Shown here: positions 35,390 through 43,953 of the stretch, one piece after another
How the letters are laid out: each line of letters starts with the position of its first letter
Numbering within the stretch: the stretch's first letter is position 1
DNA from: Streptomyces sp. NBC_00464
GTDB lineage: Bacteria > Actinomycetota > Actinomycetes > Streptomycetales > Streptomycetaceae
Length of the DNA: 64,000 bases
Reading direction: 5' to 3'
NCBI RefSeq assembly: GCF_036013915.1
Contig: NZ_CP107899.1
Span: 4,464,001-4,528,000, forward strand
The notes under the pieces: generated by a model
The model's input: the letters and a program-made list of their open reading frames with translations, nothing else
What the model was told of the DNA's origin: nothing
Databases searched by the model: none
Position numbers and translations under genes: made by a program

Positions 35390-35423
35390 GGATATGCCTT
35401 TCCGCGTGACGGTGACGCCGGGC

Positions 35424-36710
35424 TCAGGTTTCCGGGGTGCTCCGGGGGGCTGTTTCAACGGCGTACGCTGCGGCAAGCTGCCGTATGTCCCGCTCGACTT
35501 CCGCCGTGCTCGCTCCGGACAGTACGAATTTGCCCGCACTGGGGAAGGCGGTGATGTCGCCGTTGAGTATCTGGCCGATATTGGGGATCTCGGACAGCAC
35601 CACGGAGTCCGGGCAGGTGTCGAGGCCGTGGATGCGCTTGACCACGCAGGGTTCGCTCTCCGGCAGTGCCGGATAGAGCCAGCCGGAGGCGCCGACGCCC
35701 TCGTGGTCCAGGATGCCGGTGGTGGTCCCGACCTCGGAGGGCAGGTCCATGCAGGCGAGCACGGACTCGCGGATCAGGTCCACGCCGTAGACCGCGTGGA
35801 TGGAATTGCTGATGTAGGCGCCGCCGAAGCGGTTGGCGATCTCAAGGAATACCAGCTCGTCGTCGGGGGTGAGGAACAGTTCCAAATGGAAGGTGCTGGT
35901 GTGCAGTTTCAGCGAACTCAGCACGAGTGAGGTGAATTCGGTGATCGCCGCCAGTGTCGACGCGTCATCGAAGGTGACGGACGAGAGATGCTGCTCGCCG
36001 TTCGTGAAGTTGAAGCAGTCGCCGATGTACCGGGAGGCGCTGATGAAGCGGATCTCACCGTTTCGCACCACTCCGTCGACGTGGCACACGTCCCCTTCGA
36101 CGAACTCCTCGACCTCGTGATCGTCGGGGATGCCGTGGGTCCGGGCGTGAGCGAGGAACTCCGTTCCGTCGCGGAGGACCGTGACGCCGAAGCTGCCGGC
36201 CTGGCGTTTCGGCTTGAGGACGATCCGGCCCGGCAGGGCGGCCGCGATCCTCTCCAGGTCGGCGTACGGAGTGGCCGCGTCGACCGCCCAGAACACGGGG
36301 ACGCGTACGCCGCCGCTCCGGACGGCCTCCTTCATACGGACCTTGTCGCGGCACAGCAGCGCCGTCCCGGCGTCGACGCCCGGGATGCCGAAGTGGTCAC
36401 GCAGTCGGGCGGCGGGCAGAGTGACGTGTTCGTACATGGCGACGACGGCGGTCGGCGGGCCCAGTTCGGTGGCGAACTCCTCGACCAGGCGGATCATCTG
36501 GTCCAGCGCCCGGTCGTAGTCCTCGAAGTCCAGTGTGTGCGGCACGTCGAGCACTCCGACGCGGGCGAACCGCTGCCGCGCGGCGTGCGACATGTGCTCG
36601 GCGACGTGCTTGTGCACCAGCAGGGATACCTGATGGTCGCCGAACTCGATCGAGTCGATGTGCTGCTCGGCGAAGCCGAGATGAACCACATGGCTGCTCG
36701 TGGTGTCCAC
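35424..36710 (-). CDS. ATP-grasp ligase 1 (amino acid/peptide ligase type)
   Basis: 428 residues. An N-terminal Rossmann-like region runs to about residue 115. The ATP-grasp core follows: CRDKVRMKEAVRSGGVRVPV, K166 in IVLKPKR, the flexible Gly loop AGSFGVTVL, and metal ligands in FHLELFL (E277) and VFLEIANRFGG (E290, N293). This set is typical of carboxylate-amine ligases such as BacD or carnosine synthase relatives, which form an acyl phosphate and couple it to an amine. It lies between the ABC permeases and the aminotransferase. Likely role: dipeptide or amide bond formation in the product. Substrates unknown. Confidence 0.88.
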   Translation of the reverse strand: MDTTSSHVVHLGFAEQHIDSIEFGDHQVSLLVHKHVAEHMSHAARQRFARVGVLDVPHTLDFEDYDRALDQMIRLVEEFATELGPPTAVVAMYEHVTLPAARLRDHFGIPGVDAGTALLCRDKVRMKEAVRSGGVRVPVFWAVDAATPYADLERIAAALPGRIVLKPKRQAGSFGVTVLRDGTEFLAHARTHGIPDDHEVEEFVEGDVCHVDGVVRNGEIRFISASRYIGDCFNFTNGEQHLSSVTFDDASTLAAITEFTSLVLSSLKLHTSTFHLELFLTPDDELVFLEIANRFGGAYISNSIHAVYGVDLIRESVLACMDLPSEVGTTTGILDHEGVGASGWLYPALPESEPCVVKRIHGLDTCPDSVVLSEIPNIGQILNGDITAFPSAGKFVLSGASTAEVERDIRQLAAAYAVETAPRSTPET

Positions 36711-36800
36711 GGCGTTCGTCTCCTTCTAAGGTGCTCGTCTCACGGGTGGCAGGCCGGCGCGGTCACGTCGGTCGGCCGTCGGTCGGCAGTCGGTCGGCAG

Positions 36801-37595
36801 TCAGTCGGCGTTCAGGCGGCCGAAACGGCGTACGGCGATCCACAGGGCGACCACGGTCAGGGCCACCAGGTAGGCCACTTCCAGCAGTTGGGCCACACCC
36901 ACCCGGCCCAGGCACAGCGCCCTGATCAGTTCATTGGACGCGTACAGGGGCGAGACCTTGACCAGGTAGCCGATGGCCGCAGGGTAGGCAGAGGCCGGGA
37001 AGAACGTGCCGCTCGCCAGGAACAGCACCAGCGTGCCGAACCGGACGGGATCGAGATCCTGCCAGCTGCGCATCACGGTCGATATCGCGACGCCGATGGC
37101 CGCGAAGGCGAATCCCACCAACAGGGCGGCCGGCACGGTGAGTACGGCCCACGGGGATCTGAGACCACCGCAGATGCCGATGACCACCAGCATCACGACC
37201 GCGTAGACCGCACCCCGGATCTGGGCCCAGATGATCTCGCCGACGACGATGCCCTCGATGTTCATCGGGGCGGACAGGAGCTGCTTGTAGAGGCGTCGGT
37301 ACCGCAGCTTCCAGAAGAAGTTCACGGTCGAGTCGTACAGGGCTCCGTTCATGGCGGAGGTCGCCATCAGGGCCGGAGCGAAGTAGGCGAGATACGGCAC
37401 CGTCTCGTCGCCCACCTTCACGGGCCCGAGCAGTGAGCCGAGACCGAGGCCGATGGACAGCAGGAAGAGGATCGGTTCGATCATGCCCGACAGCAGGGTC
37501 GACCAGTTCTTCCGGGAGACGAGGTAGTTCCGCTCGACGACCGCGCCGACATCCGTGAGAATCGCTGATCTCCGCGTGAGTATCGCTGACTTCAT
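36801..37595 (-). CDS. ABC-2 type export permease 1
   Basis: 264 residues from ATG at 37595, which overlaps the upstream permease stop as ATGA. Six hydrophobic spans, and the middle motif RRLYKQLLSAPMNIEGIVVG is the characteristic cytoplasmic loop of DrrB/NodJ-like ABC-2 exporters. The late ASGTFFPASAYP and SPLYASNELIRALCLG segments match the family's final helices. It pairs with the next permease and the ATPase to form a drug- or product-type exporter. An upstream frame extension to 37952 is an artefact. Confidence 0.9.
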   Translation of the reverse strand: MKSAILTRRSAILTDVGAVVERNYLVSRKNWSTLLSGMIEPILFLLSIGLGLGSLLGPVKVGDETVPYLAYFAPALMATSAMNGALYDSTVNFFWKLRYRRLYKQLLSAPMNIEGIVVGEIIWAQIRGAVYAVVMLVVIGICGGLRSPWAVLTVPAALLVGFAFAAIGVAISTVMRSWQDLDPVRFGTLVLFLASGTFFPASAYPAAIGYLVKVSPLYASNELIRALCLGRVGVAQLLEVAYLVALTVVALWIAVRRFGRLNAD

Positions 37596-38368
37596 AGGGT
37601 CAATCGCCTCTTGAATACGCGCTCGGCCGCGACCAGCCCCAGCAGCAGGTAACACCCGAGAACCAACAGATGCAGCAGCGTGTGTGTCACGTCCGGGCGG
37701 CCCGTCATCAACTGCCGGCAGAGTTCCGCCCCGTTCCACAGCGGCGTCACGGAGATGACCCACCGCAGCGCCGTCGGGAAGACCGTCACGGGATAGAAGA
37801 TTCCGGAGAACAGGAACATCGGCGTCACGACAAGGCGCGTGAGCGTCGTGAGGCTCGCGTCCCGCATGATCGCGGCCGAGAACGCGAGGATGGGCGCGCC
37901 GCACGCCATACCGGTGAGCACCGCCACGAAGAGCGCGGCGATCGCCCACCACGAGGTGACGATCCCGAGGACCCCCATGACCGACAGGAAGATCGCGCAG
38001 TTGATGGTGATGCGCAGCGCGATGAAGGCCAAGTGCCCCGCGTAAGCGCCCCGGTAGCCCAGCGGGGAGGCCGCCATGCCGTGATACGTACGGTCCATGC
38101 GCATGGCGGTGGCGACCGGGTACGCCGACACCTCGGCCGCGGTCTGCAGCGCCCAGCCGGCCAGCAGACCGGGGGCGACGAACGCGACGTAGTCGACGCC
38201 CTGGGAGCCGACCTCGACCTGCAGATCGAAGCTCGCGCCGATGCCGAGCCCGAGTGTCGCCAGATAGAGCAGGGGCGCGAGTACGGAGCTGGTGAGCGTG
38301 CCTCGCCAGGTGCGGCGGTACTGGAGCAGCCAGTGCTCGCTGGTGACAAGTATCGAAGGCATCGTCAC
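37592..38368 (-). CDS. ABC-2 type export permease 2
   Basis: 258 residues. The GTG at 38368 overlaps the ATPase stop as GTGA, supporting coupling; an ATG lies 6 nt further in. Six hydrophobic spans. The cytoplasmic loop DRTYHGMAASPLGYRGAYAG and the late FLFSGIFYPVTVFPTALRWV are typical of DrrB-like permeases. Two non-identical permeases with one ATPase suggest a heterodimeric membrane domain. Self-resistance by export of the cluster product is the natural inference. Confidence 0.9.
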   Translation of the reverse strand: MTMPSILVTSEHWLLQYRRTWRGTLTSSVLAPLLYLATLGLGIGASFDLQVEVGSQGVDYVAFVAPGLLAGWALQTAAEVSAYPVATAMRMDRTYHGMAASPLGYRGAYAGHLAFIALRITINCAIFLSVMGVLGIVTSWWAIAALFVAVLTGMACGAPILAFSAAIMRDASLTTLTRLVVTPMFLFSGIFYPVTVFPTALRWVISVTPLWNGAELCRQLMTGRPDVTHTLLHLLVLGCYLLLGLVAAERVFKRRLTL

Positions 38369-39318
38369 CCCGTCAGACTGCGGCCGCTGAGCCGCAGGAA
38401 CACGTCTTCCAGCGAGCCGCGCCGGACCAGGCAGTTCCTGGGGTCGATGCCGAGGCCGATCACCTGGCGCAGGGCGAGGTCACCGTCGTCGACATACAGC
38501 AGGAGCCGGTTGGGAAGCCGTTCCGTGCGCTTGCCGACCTTGCCGGCCAGCTCTTCCAGTGCGGGCACGTCCTCTTCGCCGCTCGCGCGGATCTCCACGA
38601 CGTCCTTGGAGGCATAGCGGGTGATGAGGTCCTGTGGTGCGCCCTCGTCCTTGATGCGGCCCTCGTCCATGAGCAGGATCCGGTTGCACAGCTGCTCCGC
38701 CTCGTCCATGAAGTGCGTCGTCACGATCAAGGTGACGCCGCGCTTCTTCAGCATCGCGAGCCGGTCCCAGAGCATGTGCCGGGCCTGGGGGTCGAGACCG
38801 GTGGTGGGCTCGTCGAGCAGCAGCACGTCCGGCTTGCTGACCAGGGCGCGGGCGATGCTCAGACGGCGCTTCATTCCACCGGAGAGAGTCTCGACGCGGG
38901 CGTCCGCACGGTCCGACAGCTTGGCGAACTCCAGCAGTTCGGCACTGGTCTCACGAATCACCGCACGGGGTATGCCGAAGTACCTGCCGTAGATGTGGAT
39001 GTTCTCGGCAACGGTCAGCTCGGAATCGAGGATGTCCTCCTGGTGCACGATGCCCAGCCGTCGGCGGATGTCGCGGCTCTGCTTCGCGGCGTTCAGACCG
39101 AAGACGCTCAGCGAGCCGGCCGACGGGAGGGAGACACAGCTCAGCATGCGCATGAGTGAGGTCTTGCCTGCACCGTTGGGCCCGAGGAATCCCACGGCCT
39201 CACCGGCCCGGATGTCCAGGTCCACCGCGTCGACGGCCGTCGGTCCTCCGTAGGACTTGGTGAGGCCCCGGGCATGGACGACCGGCGCCTGCTGTGCCGA
39301 GGGCGGCGCCTGCGTCAT
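38365..39318 (-). CDS. ABC exporter ATPase (DrrA/NodI-like)
   Basis: 317 residues from ATG at 39318 with GGGGAGA upstream. Walker A GPNGAGKTSL, signature LSGGMKRRLSIARAL, Walker B LLLDEPTTGLDP and the switch His in VTTHFMDEAEQ are all present. The final 85 residues form the extra C-terminal domain seen in DrrA-type ATPases. It drives the two permeases encoded directly downstream with overlapping stop/start codons, and follows ATP-grasp ligase 2. It powers export of the product, giving the producer resistance. Confidence 0.95.
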   Translation of the reverse strand: MTQAPPSAQQAPVVHARGLTKSYGGPTAVDAVDLDIRAGEAVGFLGPNGAGKTSLMRMLSCVSLPSAGSLSVFGLNAAKQSRDIRRRLGIVHQEDILDSELTVAENIHIYGRYFGIPRAVIRETSAELLEFAKLSDRADARVETLSGGMKRRLSIARALVSKPDVLLLDEPTTGLDPQARHMLWDRLAMLKKRGVTLIVTTHFMDEAEQLCNRILLMDEGRIKDEGAPQDLITRYASKDVVEIRASGEEDVPALEELAGKVGKRTERLPNRLLLYVDDGDLALRQVIGLGIDPRNCLVRRGSLEDVFLRLSGRSLTG

Positions 39319-39381
39319 CTGGTCTCCCCACAGAGAAGGTCGTTCCGTACTCGATCCGGTTCGCCCACCGGCCCGGCGTCG

Positions 39382-40674
39382 TCAGCGGATGAGACCGGCA
39401 ACGTCGGGCTCGATCTTCATCGCGTCCTCCGCCCAGCGGACGACACGCTCCATTTCGGCCGCCAGCCCCTGGTACGTGGGACTCGTCAGCGTGACGTCGC
39501 CGATGGTGTCGAACCAGCTCGTCGGCATGGGGAGAGTCGCACCGGGGACCATCCCCTGGGGCAGGACGAGCTTGAGAACGGAGGGGAGTTCACAGCCCTC
39601 CGGCAGTGCCACCACCTTGCCCGAGCGGTACGGCAGGCCGAACCCGGCCACCGGCCGGATGTTCTCCTTGCCGACGAAACCCAGCTGTTCCGGCTTCATG
39701 CCGGTGGCGAGCCCGAGGCACAGCTTGTCGGGCATGAGACCGGTGGCCGCGCCGATATTGGTCATGGTGAAGTGCCCGCCGGTGCGCGAGGCGACCTCGT
39801 TCAGGTACAGCCTGCCGTCCGCATCGCCCCACACCTCGGCGTGGAACGAGGACGTCCGGGCGGTGGGCAGACTCGCCACGACCGCCTCGATGAATTCCAC
39901 CAGACGCCGCCCGATATCCGATGACGGGTCGAGCATGATGGAACCGAAGGAGCCGACGTGTTCCCCCACGGCCCGCCCGGTCCCGAATCCGTAGTACTGC
40001 GACGGAATGAGGTAGAGGAATTCTCCGTCGTGGCGGACTCCGTCGACGTGATACATCACGGAGCCCGCCATCGGCTCGATGACGTAACGTGCCGGCATAT
40101 CGGCGGAAAGTCGGCCGAAGCAGTTCGACGCGGCCTTTCGGGCGCCGTCCTCGTCATAGACGAAGGCTGCTGTCTCGCCGGCCCAGGCGGACCGGGACTT
40201 GAAGGCGAACGGATATCCCAGTTCGTCGACGGCATTCCAGAAATCGACTGCGTCGTCAACCCGGTGGGAAGGCCAGACGTCGAGTCCGGCGGCGGCCACC
40301 CGTCGCTTCATATCGAGTTTGTCGCGGTAGGCCCATGCGCTCTCGACGCTCTGGCCTTCGATATCGAATTTCTCGCGAAGGCGTGCGGCTCGCACGATAT
40401 CGCCCTCTCGGGGGGCGAATACGAGGTCGTAAGCGGATTCCCTGAGCAATTCGGAGACCCGGCGCTCGACGGCGCCCGGAGTGTAGTAGTCGGGCACTTC
40501 CACGAGGAGCTCGACCTCGTCCGGAACACCGTTGGCGAACCGGTCCCGCACGCCCTCCCTGGTCAGCACGGTCAGACTCAGGTCGCCATGCCGACGGGCG
40601 ACGTCGGCGAAGTCCGCGATCATGGAGGCGTTGACGTCCAACGACAGGGCACATTCCAGAACGAGAACCCGCAC
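39382..40674 (-). CDS. ATP-grasp ligase 2
   Basis: 430 residues from GTG at 40674, chosen because GGAGGA lies 6 nt upstream; an ATG at 40704 lacks such a site. The core shows YRDKLDMKRRVAAAGLDVWP, K159 in FAFKSRSAW, and metal-binding E280 in SSFHAEVWG and E293 in LYLNEVASRTGG. The order matches the ATP-grasp fold of amino acid ligases. The Asn of the usual ExN triad is replaced by Ser in NEVAS. It is the first gene of the operon, and its sequence differs enough from ligase 1 to suggest different substrates. Two ligases allow two successive amide bonds. Confidence 0.86.
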   Translation of the reverse strand: MRVLVLECALSLDVNASMIADFADVARRHGDLSLTVLTREGVRDRFANGVPDEVELLVEVPDYYTPGAVERRVSELLRESAYDLVFAPREGDIVRAARLREKFDIEGQSVESAWAYRDKLDMKRRVAAAGLDVWPSHRVDDAVDFWNAVDELGYPFAFKSRSAWAGETAAFVYDEDGARKAASNCFGRLSADMPARYVIEPMAGSVMYHVDGVRHDGEFLYLIPSQYYGFGTGRAVGEHVGSFGSIMLDPSSDIGRRLVEFIEAVVASLPTARTSSFHAEVWGDADGRLYLNEVASRTGGHFTMTNIGAATGLMPDKLCLGLATGMKPEQLGFVGKENIRPVAGFGLPYRSGKVVALPEGCELPSVLKLVLPQGMVPGATLPMPTSWFDTIGDVTLTSPTYQGLAAEMERVVRWAEDAMKIEPDVAGLIR

Positions 40675-41009
40675 CGAGCTTCCTCCACATGATCGGTCGT
40701 TCACTGCCGACCTTGACGCGCCGGTCAGTGCCCTTTATCCCATCACGCAAGTGAATCAATCAGTAGTGACAGTTTCTTGGGGGAGACGTAAGCACGCTTT
40801 ACGGCAGATCGGCCGGGCCGTCGTAGGCGGGATCCCCGGCCGGCACGCTCGGGTAATTTCTGGCGATTTTGGTTGTATGTCCAATTTCGCATCCGTGAAT
40901 CCTCGAAAGTGTGTGCCAGGAGGATCGCCTTCTTTCGGGCCGGTTTCACTATGCGAGACGGCGTAGCAGGGCCCGGCGACAGAAGGGCGCAGGAGTATAT
41001 GCTCCCAGT
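40675..41009. promoter_or_regulatory. divergent promoter region between the ligase/exporter operon and homoserine dehydrogenase gene
   Basis: 335 bp of relatively AT-rich DNA separate the two divergent starts, so the promoters for the six-gene operon and for the homoserine dehydrogenase gene must lie here. I could not identify a confident operator, attenuator or leader peptide. Confidence 0.5.
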
Positions 41010-42305
41010 ATGTATCGTTGCGTAAACGTGGGCATGCTGGGTTGCGGCAATGTCGGTGCGACTTTTGCCGAATTCCTCTTGAGCCGGGCTCCGGAAATCC
41101 AGGAAATCAATGGCATCGATCTCCGCCTCACGCGTATCGCCGTACGCGATGCGGGGAAGAAGCGTCCGGGGATGCTGGCCCCGCTCATCACCGAAGACGT
41201 GCAGGCGGTCACCCAGGCCGACGACGTCGACGTGGTGGTCGAGGTAATGGGCGGTATCGAGCCCGCCCGCACCTATGTGCTCGCCGCGCTCCGCGCCGGC
41301 AAGCCGGTCGTCACCGCCAACAAGGAACTGATCGCCAAGTGCGGCCCCGAGCTGTACGCGGCGGCCGATGCCACCGGCGTCGACCTCTTCTTCGAGACAG
41401 CCGCCGTCGCGTCCGTACCGATCCTTCGCATCCTCAGGGAATCCTTCCTGGGCGAGGACATCACCAGCGTCCTGGGCATCGTCAACGGCACGTCGAACTA
41501 CATGCTGACGCGTATGGCCGAAGAGGGGCTCAGCTATTCCGAGGCCCTGAGCCTGGCGCAGGAGGAGGGTTACGCCGAGCCCGACCCGTCGAACGACGTG
41601 AACGGCGCGGACTCCGCGTCGAAGCTGGCCATCCTCGCCTCGCTCGCCTTCAAGCGCGCGATCGCCGTCGACGACGTCGAGCGGGAAGGGATCGAGACGC
41701 TTGAGCGCGAGGACTTCGATATCGCCGCGCGCTTCGGATACGTGATCAAGTCGATCGCCAAGGCCGATGTGTTCGAGGCGGTCGGCTCCGGCAAGCGCGA
41801 GATCGGCATCCAGGTCTTCCCGGCCCTGGTGGACAAGAACCACGCCCTCGCCAACGTGCGCAACACGTACAACGCCGTGTTCCTCCGGGGAAGCGCGGCC
41901 GGCGACCAGATGTTCTACGGCCACGGAGCGGGGCGCCTGCCCTCCGCGTCCGCCCTCCTCGGTGACCTGGTCACCGCGGCGGACCATCTGCGACGCGCCA
42001 CCCACCGGGTGGTCCCGCTGGGCAGTGCCGCGGTGCTGCGGTCCACGGAACGGCTGGTGCACCCCCACTACCTCAAGCTGGAGGTCATCGACGCGCCGGG
42101 CGTCCTCTCCGAGGTGTCGGGCGTGCTGGGCCACCACGGGGTTTCCATCCGTTCCATCACCCAGGAGGACCACGCCTCGAAGGCCCGGGTCGTCTTCATC
42201 ACGCACCGCGCCGAGGAGGGTGCGATGAAGAAGGCCGTCGAGGAACTCCGCGGTCTGGAGAGCGTCCTGGGCGTCAGCAGTATGCTCCGCATCGTGGAGA
42301 TGTGA
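41010..42305 (+). CDS. hom: homoserine dehydrogenase with ACT domain (cluster-associated copy)
   Basis: 431 residues from ATG at 41010 with AGGAG 14 nt upstream; the frame extends further back without a better start. NAD(P) motif VGMLGCGNVGATF near residue 10, TANKELIAK with K105, VNGTSNYML, and the catalytic segment DVNGADSASKLAILA with K205. The ACT regulatory domain spans about 352-425 (LKLEVIDAPGVLSEVSGVLG). It reduces aspartate semialdehyde to homoserine, the branch point to threonine and methionine. No thrC or thrB is adjacent, unlike housekeeping loci. In this context it may supply threonine or homoserine, or be a resistant copy of a target enzyme. Confidence 0.95.
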   Translation: MYRCVNVGMLGCGNVGATFAEFLLSRAPEIQEINGIDLRLTRIAVRDAGKKRPGMLAPLITEDVQAVTQADDVDVVVEVMGGIEPARTYVLAALRAGKPVVTANKELIAKCGPELYAAADATGVDLFFETAAVASVPILRILRESFLGEDITSVLGIVNGTSNYMLTRMAEEGLSYSEALSLAQEEGYAEPDPSNDVNGADSASKLAILASLAFKRAIAVDDVEREGIETLEREDFDIAARFGYVIKSIAKADVFEAVGSGKREIGIQVFPALVDKNHALANVRNTYNAVFLRGSAAGDQMFYGHGAGRLPSASALLGDLVTAADHLRRATHRVVPLGSAAVLRSTERLVHPHYLKLEVIDAPGVLSEVSGVLGHHGVSIRSITQEDHASKARVVFITHRAEEGAMKKAVEELRGLESVLGVSSMLRIVEM

Positions 42306-42431
42306 GCCCCGGATGTGAGCTCGGGACGTGAGCCCCGGATGTGAGCTCGGGACGTGAGCCCCGGATGTGAGCTCGGGACCTGAGCCCCGGATGTGAGCTC
42401 GGGACCTGAGCCCCGGATGTGAGCTCGGGAC
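42302..42431. repeat. tandem repeat, five 26-bp units
   Basis: Five nearly identical 26-bp units (GTGAGCCCCGGATG followed by TGAGCTCGGGAC; units 4 and 5 begin with C) plus a partial sixth. The homoserine dehydrogenase stop codon lies within the first unit. Each unit contains the imperfect inverted pair AGCCCCGG and CCGAGCTC-like sequence. Confidence 0.95.
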
Positions 42432-42434
42432 CTG

Positions 42435-42482
42435 AGCCCCGGGCTGCCGCCGTCGGCCGGTCCGGCCTGCGGTCCCGGGGCT
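42435..42482. terminator. bidirectional terminator between homoserine dehydrogenase and EamA genes
   Basis: An outer 9-bp stem AGCCCCGGG (42435-42443) with CCCGGGGCT (42474-42482), and an inner GGCCGG/CCGGCC hairpin, between convergent genes. Confidence 0.7.
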
Positions 42483-42488
42483 GATCCC

Positions 42489-43463
42489 TCAGCGGGCCGA
42501 GCCCTCCTCCAGTCGTTCCGAGGGCTCGCGGACCTCCGGCGGGGGTGCGTCCGCAGCCGGGCGCGGGCGGGCCGCCCGCAAGGTGCCGTGGGCCGCCATG
42601 ATGCCGGCGATGACCAGGACCGCTCCGAGCGGCTGGTTCCAGGTCAGCTTCTCGCCGAGCAGGATCACGCCCGCGGTGACGCCCACGACGGGCGTGAGAT
42701 AGGTGACCGCCGAGGCGTTCACCGCGCCCCACGCCTGCACGATGTTGTTGTTCCACAGGTAGGCGAGGCCGGTGCTCAGGCCCCCCAGCGCCAGCATGCT
42801 CACCACGACGCCCGTGCTCGCGTGCGGTACGGGTGTCGCCAGCCACGGCGTCGCCACCAGCATGATCAGCGCGCCGATGGTGACCTGTACGAAGGCGACG
42901 CTCACCGCCGGGAGCCCCAGCGGGGTGATGCAGCGGCGCAGATAGACGAAGGCGAAGCCGTAGCAGGTGGTGGCTCCCAGACAGGCGACCTCGGCCTTGA
43001 GGTGACCGCCCCCTGACAGGCTCCCGGGACCGATCAGCACCAGCACACCGACGAATCCCGCGAGCAGGCCCGCGGTCCGGCGACGGGTCAGGCGCTCGTC
43101 CCTCAGCGCGGCCGTACCGACGGCCAGAGTGAGCAGCGGAGTGGTGGCGTTGAGGATGCTCGCCATGCCGGAGGTGAGGTGCTGCTCCGCCCAGGAGAAC
43201 AGCAGGAACGGCACGACACACAGCAGTACGGCCACGACGGTGAGATGCAGCCACACCCCCCACTTCCATGGCACCCGGCTTCGGGTCACCACCATCACGG
43301 CGCCGAGCGCCACCGCGCCCAGCACCAGGCGGCCCCAGACGACCTGAGCTGGCGTCAGGTCGTCCAGGGCAATCTTGATGAACAGGAAACTCGAACCCCA
43401 TGCGCACGCCAGCGCGCAGAACTGGGCCACGGTCTTCGCTCGCACGGCACCCCCGAGGCTCAC
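42489..43463 (-). CDS. EamA-family (DMT) transporter
   Basis: 324 residues with ten hydrophobic spans arranged as two EamA repeats. ACAWGSSFLFIKIALDDLTP is the classical first helix, ILNATTPLLTLAVGTAALRD ends repeat one, and NASAVTYLTPVVGVTAGVIL ends repeat two. Members such as RhtA and YdeD export amino acids like threonine, homoserine and cysteine. It lies 7 bp after the tRNA deacylase gene and is the last gene of the SHMT-like/aldolase/deacylase operon. Export of the unusual amino acid is the likely job. GTG 43463 is used; GTG 43445 with GGGGG upstream is an alternative. Confidence 0.92.
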   Translation of the reverse strand: MSLGGAVRAKTVAQFCALACAWGSSFLFIKIALDDLTPAQVVWGRLVLGAVALGAVMVVTRSRVPWKWGVWLHLTVVAVLLCVVPFLLFSWAEQHLTSGMASILNATTPLLTLAVGTAALRDERLTRRRTAGLLAGFVGVLVLIGPGSLSGGGHLKAEVACLGATTCYGFAFVYLRRCITPLGLPAVSVAFVQVTIGALIMLVATPWLATPVPHASTGVVVSMLALGGLSTGLAYLWNNNIVQAWGAVNASAVTYLTPVVGVTAGVILLGEKLTWNQPLGAVLVIAGIMAAHGTLRAARPRPAADAPPPEVREPSERLEEGSAR

Positions 43464-43470
43464 CCGGCTG

Positions 43471-43953
43471 CTACCGCGGGTCCGCGGCGATCGGCGCCAC
43501 GATCGGCGCGACGATCCTCACGTAGTCCTCGGTGGCCATGACGACGGACCGGTCCAACCGGCCCGCGTTGAAGGCGATTTCCTTGTGTGCGGAGAGGAAG
43601 TCGGCATCGGCGACCACGGGAAGCCCACCGGAGAGCCACAGCGGCGGGATGGCACCGACCACACAGCCGGTGAGCTCCTCGGCCAGCTCCGACGGCGCGA
43701 ATCCGCCTTTGCGCCCCTCGACCGCGGCGACGACCTTCTTGAGGTCCGCGCGCCGGTCGCCCGCCAGCACCGCGAGCACGGCGGCGGAGTCGATTCCCTT
43801 CACCCGGCAGACCAGCGCCTTGGCGCCCTGCGACACCTCCGTGCCACGCACGCCGGACACCTCCTCGGAGCGGCCCTCGGCCGGGTGCTCCACCACGCGG
43901 AACGTGGCCTCCTCGCGTTCAAGGATGCCGATGATCTGCTCAAAGGGACTCAA
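43471..43953 (-). CDS. YbaK/ProX-type aminoacyl-tRNA deacylase
   Basis: 160 residues from TTG at 43953, which overlaps the aldolase stop as TTGA and has GGAGG 6 nt upstream. The domain is complete: FRVVEHPAEGRSEEVSGVRG, QGAKALVCRVKG with the conserved Lys (K45), ADLKKVVAAV, GCVVGAIPPLWL and AFNAGRLDRSVVMATEDYVR. Free-standing proteins of this family hydrolyse mischarged tRNA in trans (Cys/Ala-tRNAPro and related editing). Encoded in the same operon as amino acid-making enzymes and an exporter, it most likely removes the pathway amino acid from tRNA, protecting the proteome. The longer frame to 44121 overlaps the aldolase and is rejected. Confidence 0.9.
   Translation of the reverse strand: MSPFEQIIGILEREEATFRVVEHPAEGRSEEVSGVRGTEVSQGAKALVCRVKGIDSAAVLAVLAGDRRADLKKVVAAVEGRKGGFAPSELAEELTGCVVGAIPPLWLSGGLPVVADADFLSAHKEIAFNAGRLDRSVVMATEDYVRIVAPIVAPIAADPR

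Noticed and set aside
42302..42431. CRISPR array
   Set aside because: The 26-bp units are directly adjacent with no variable spacers, and no cas genes are present. It is a minisatellite.
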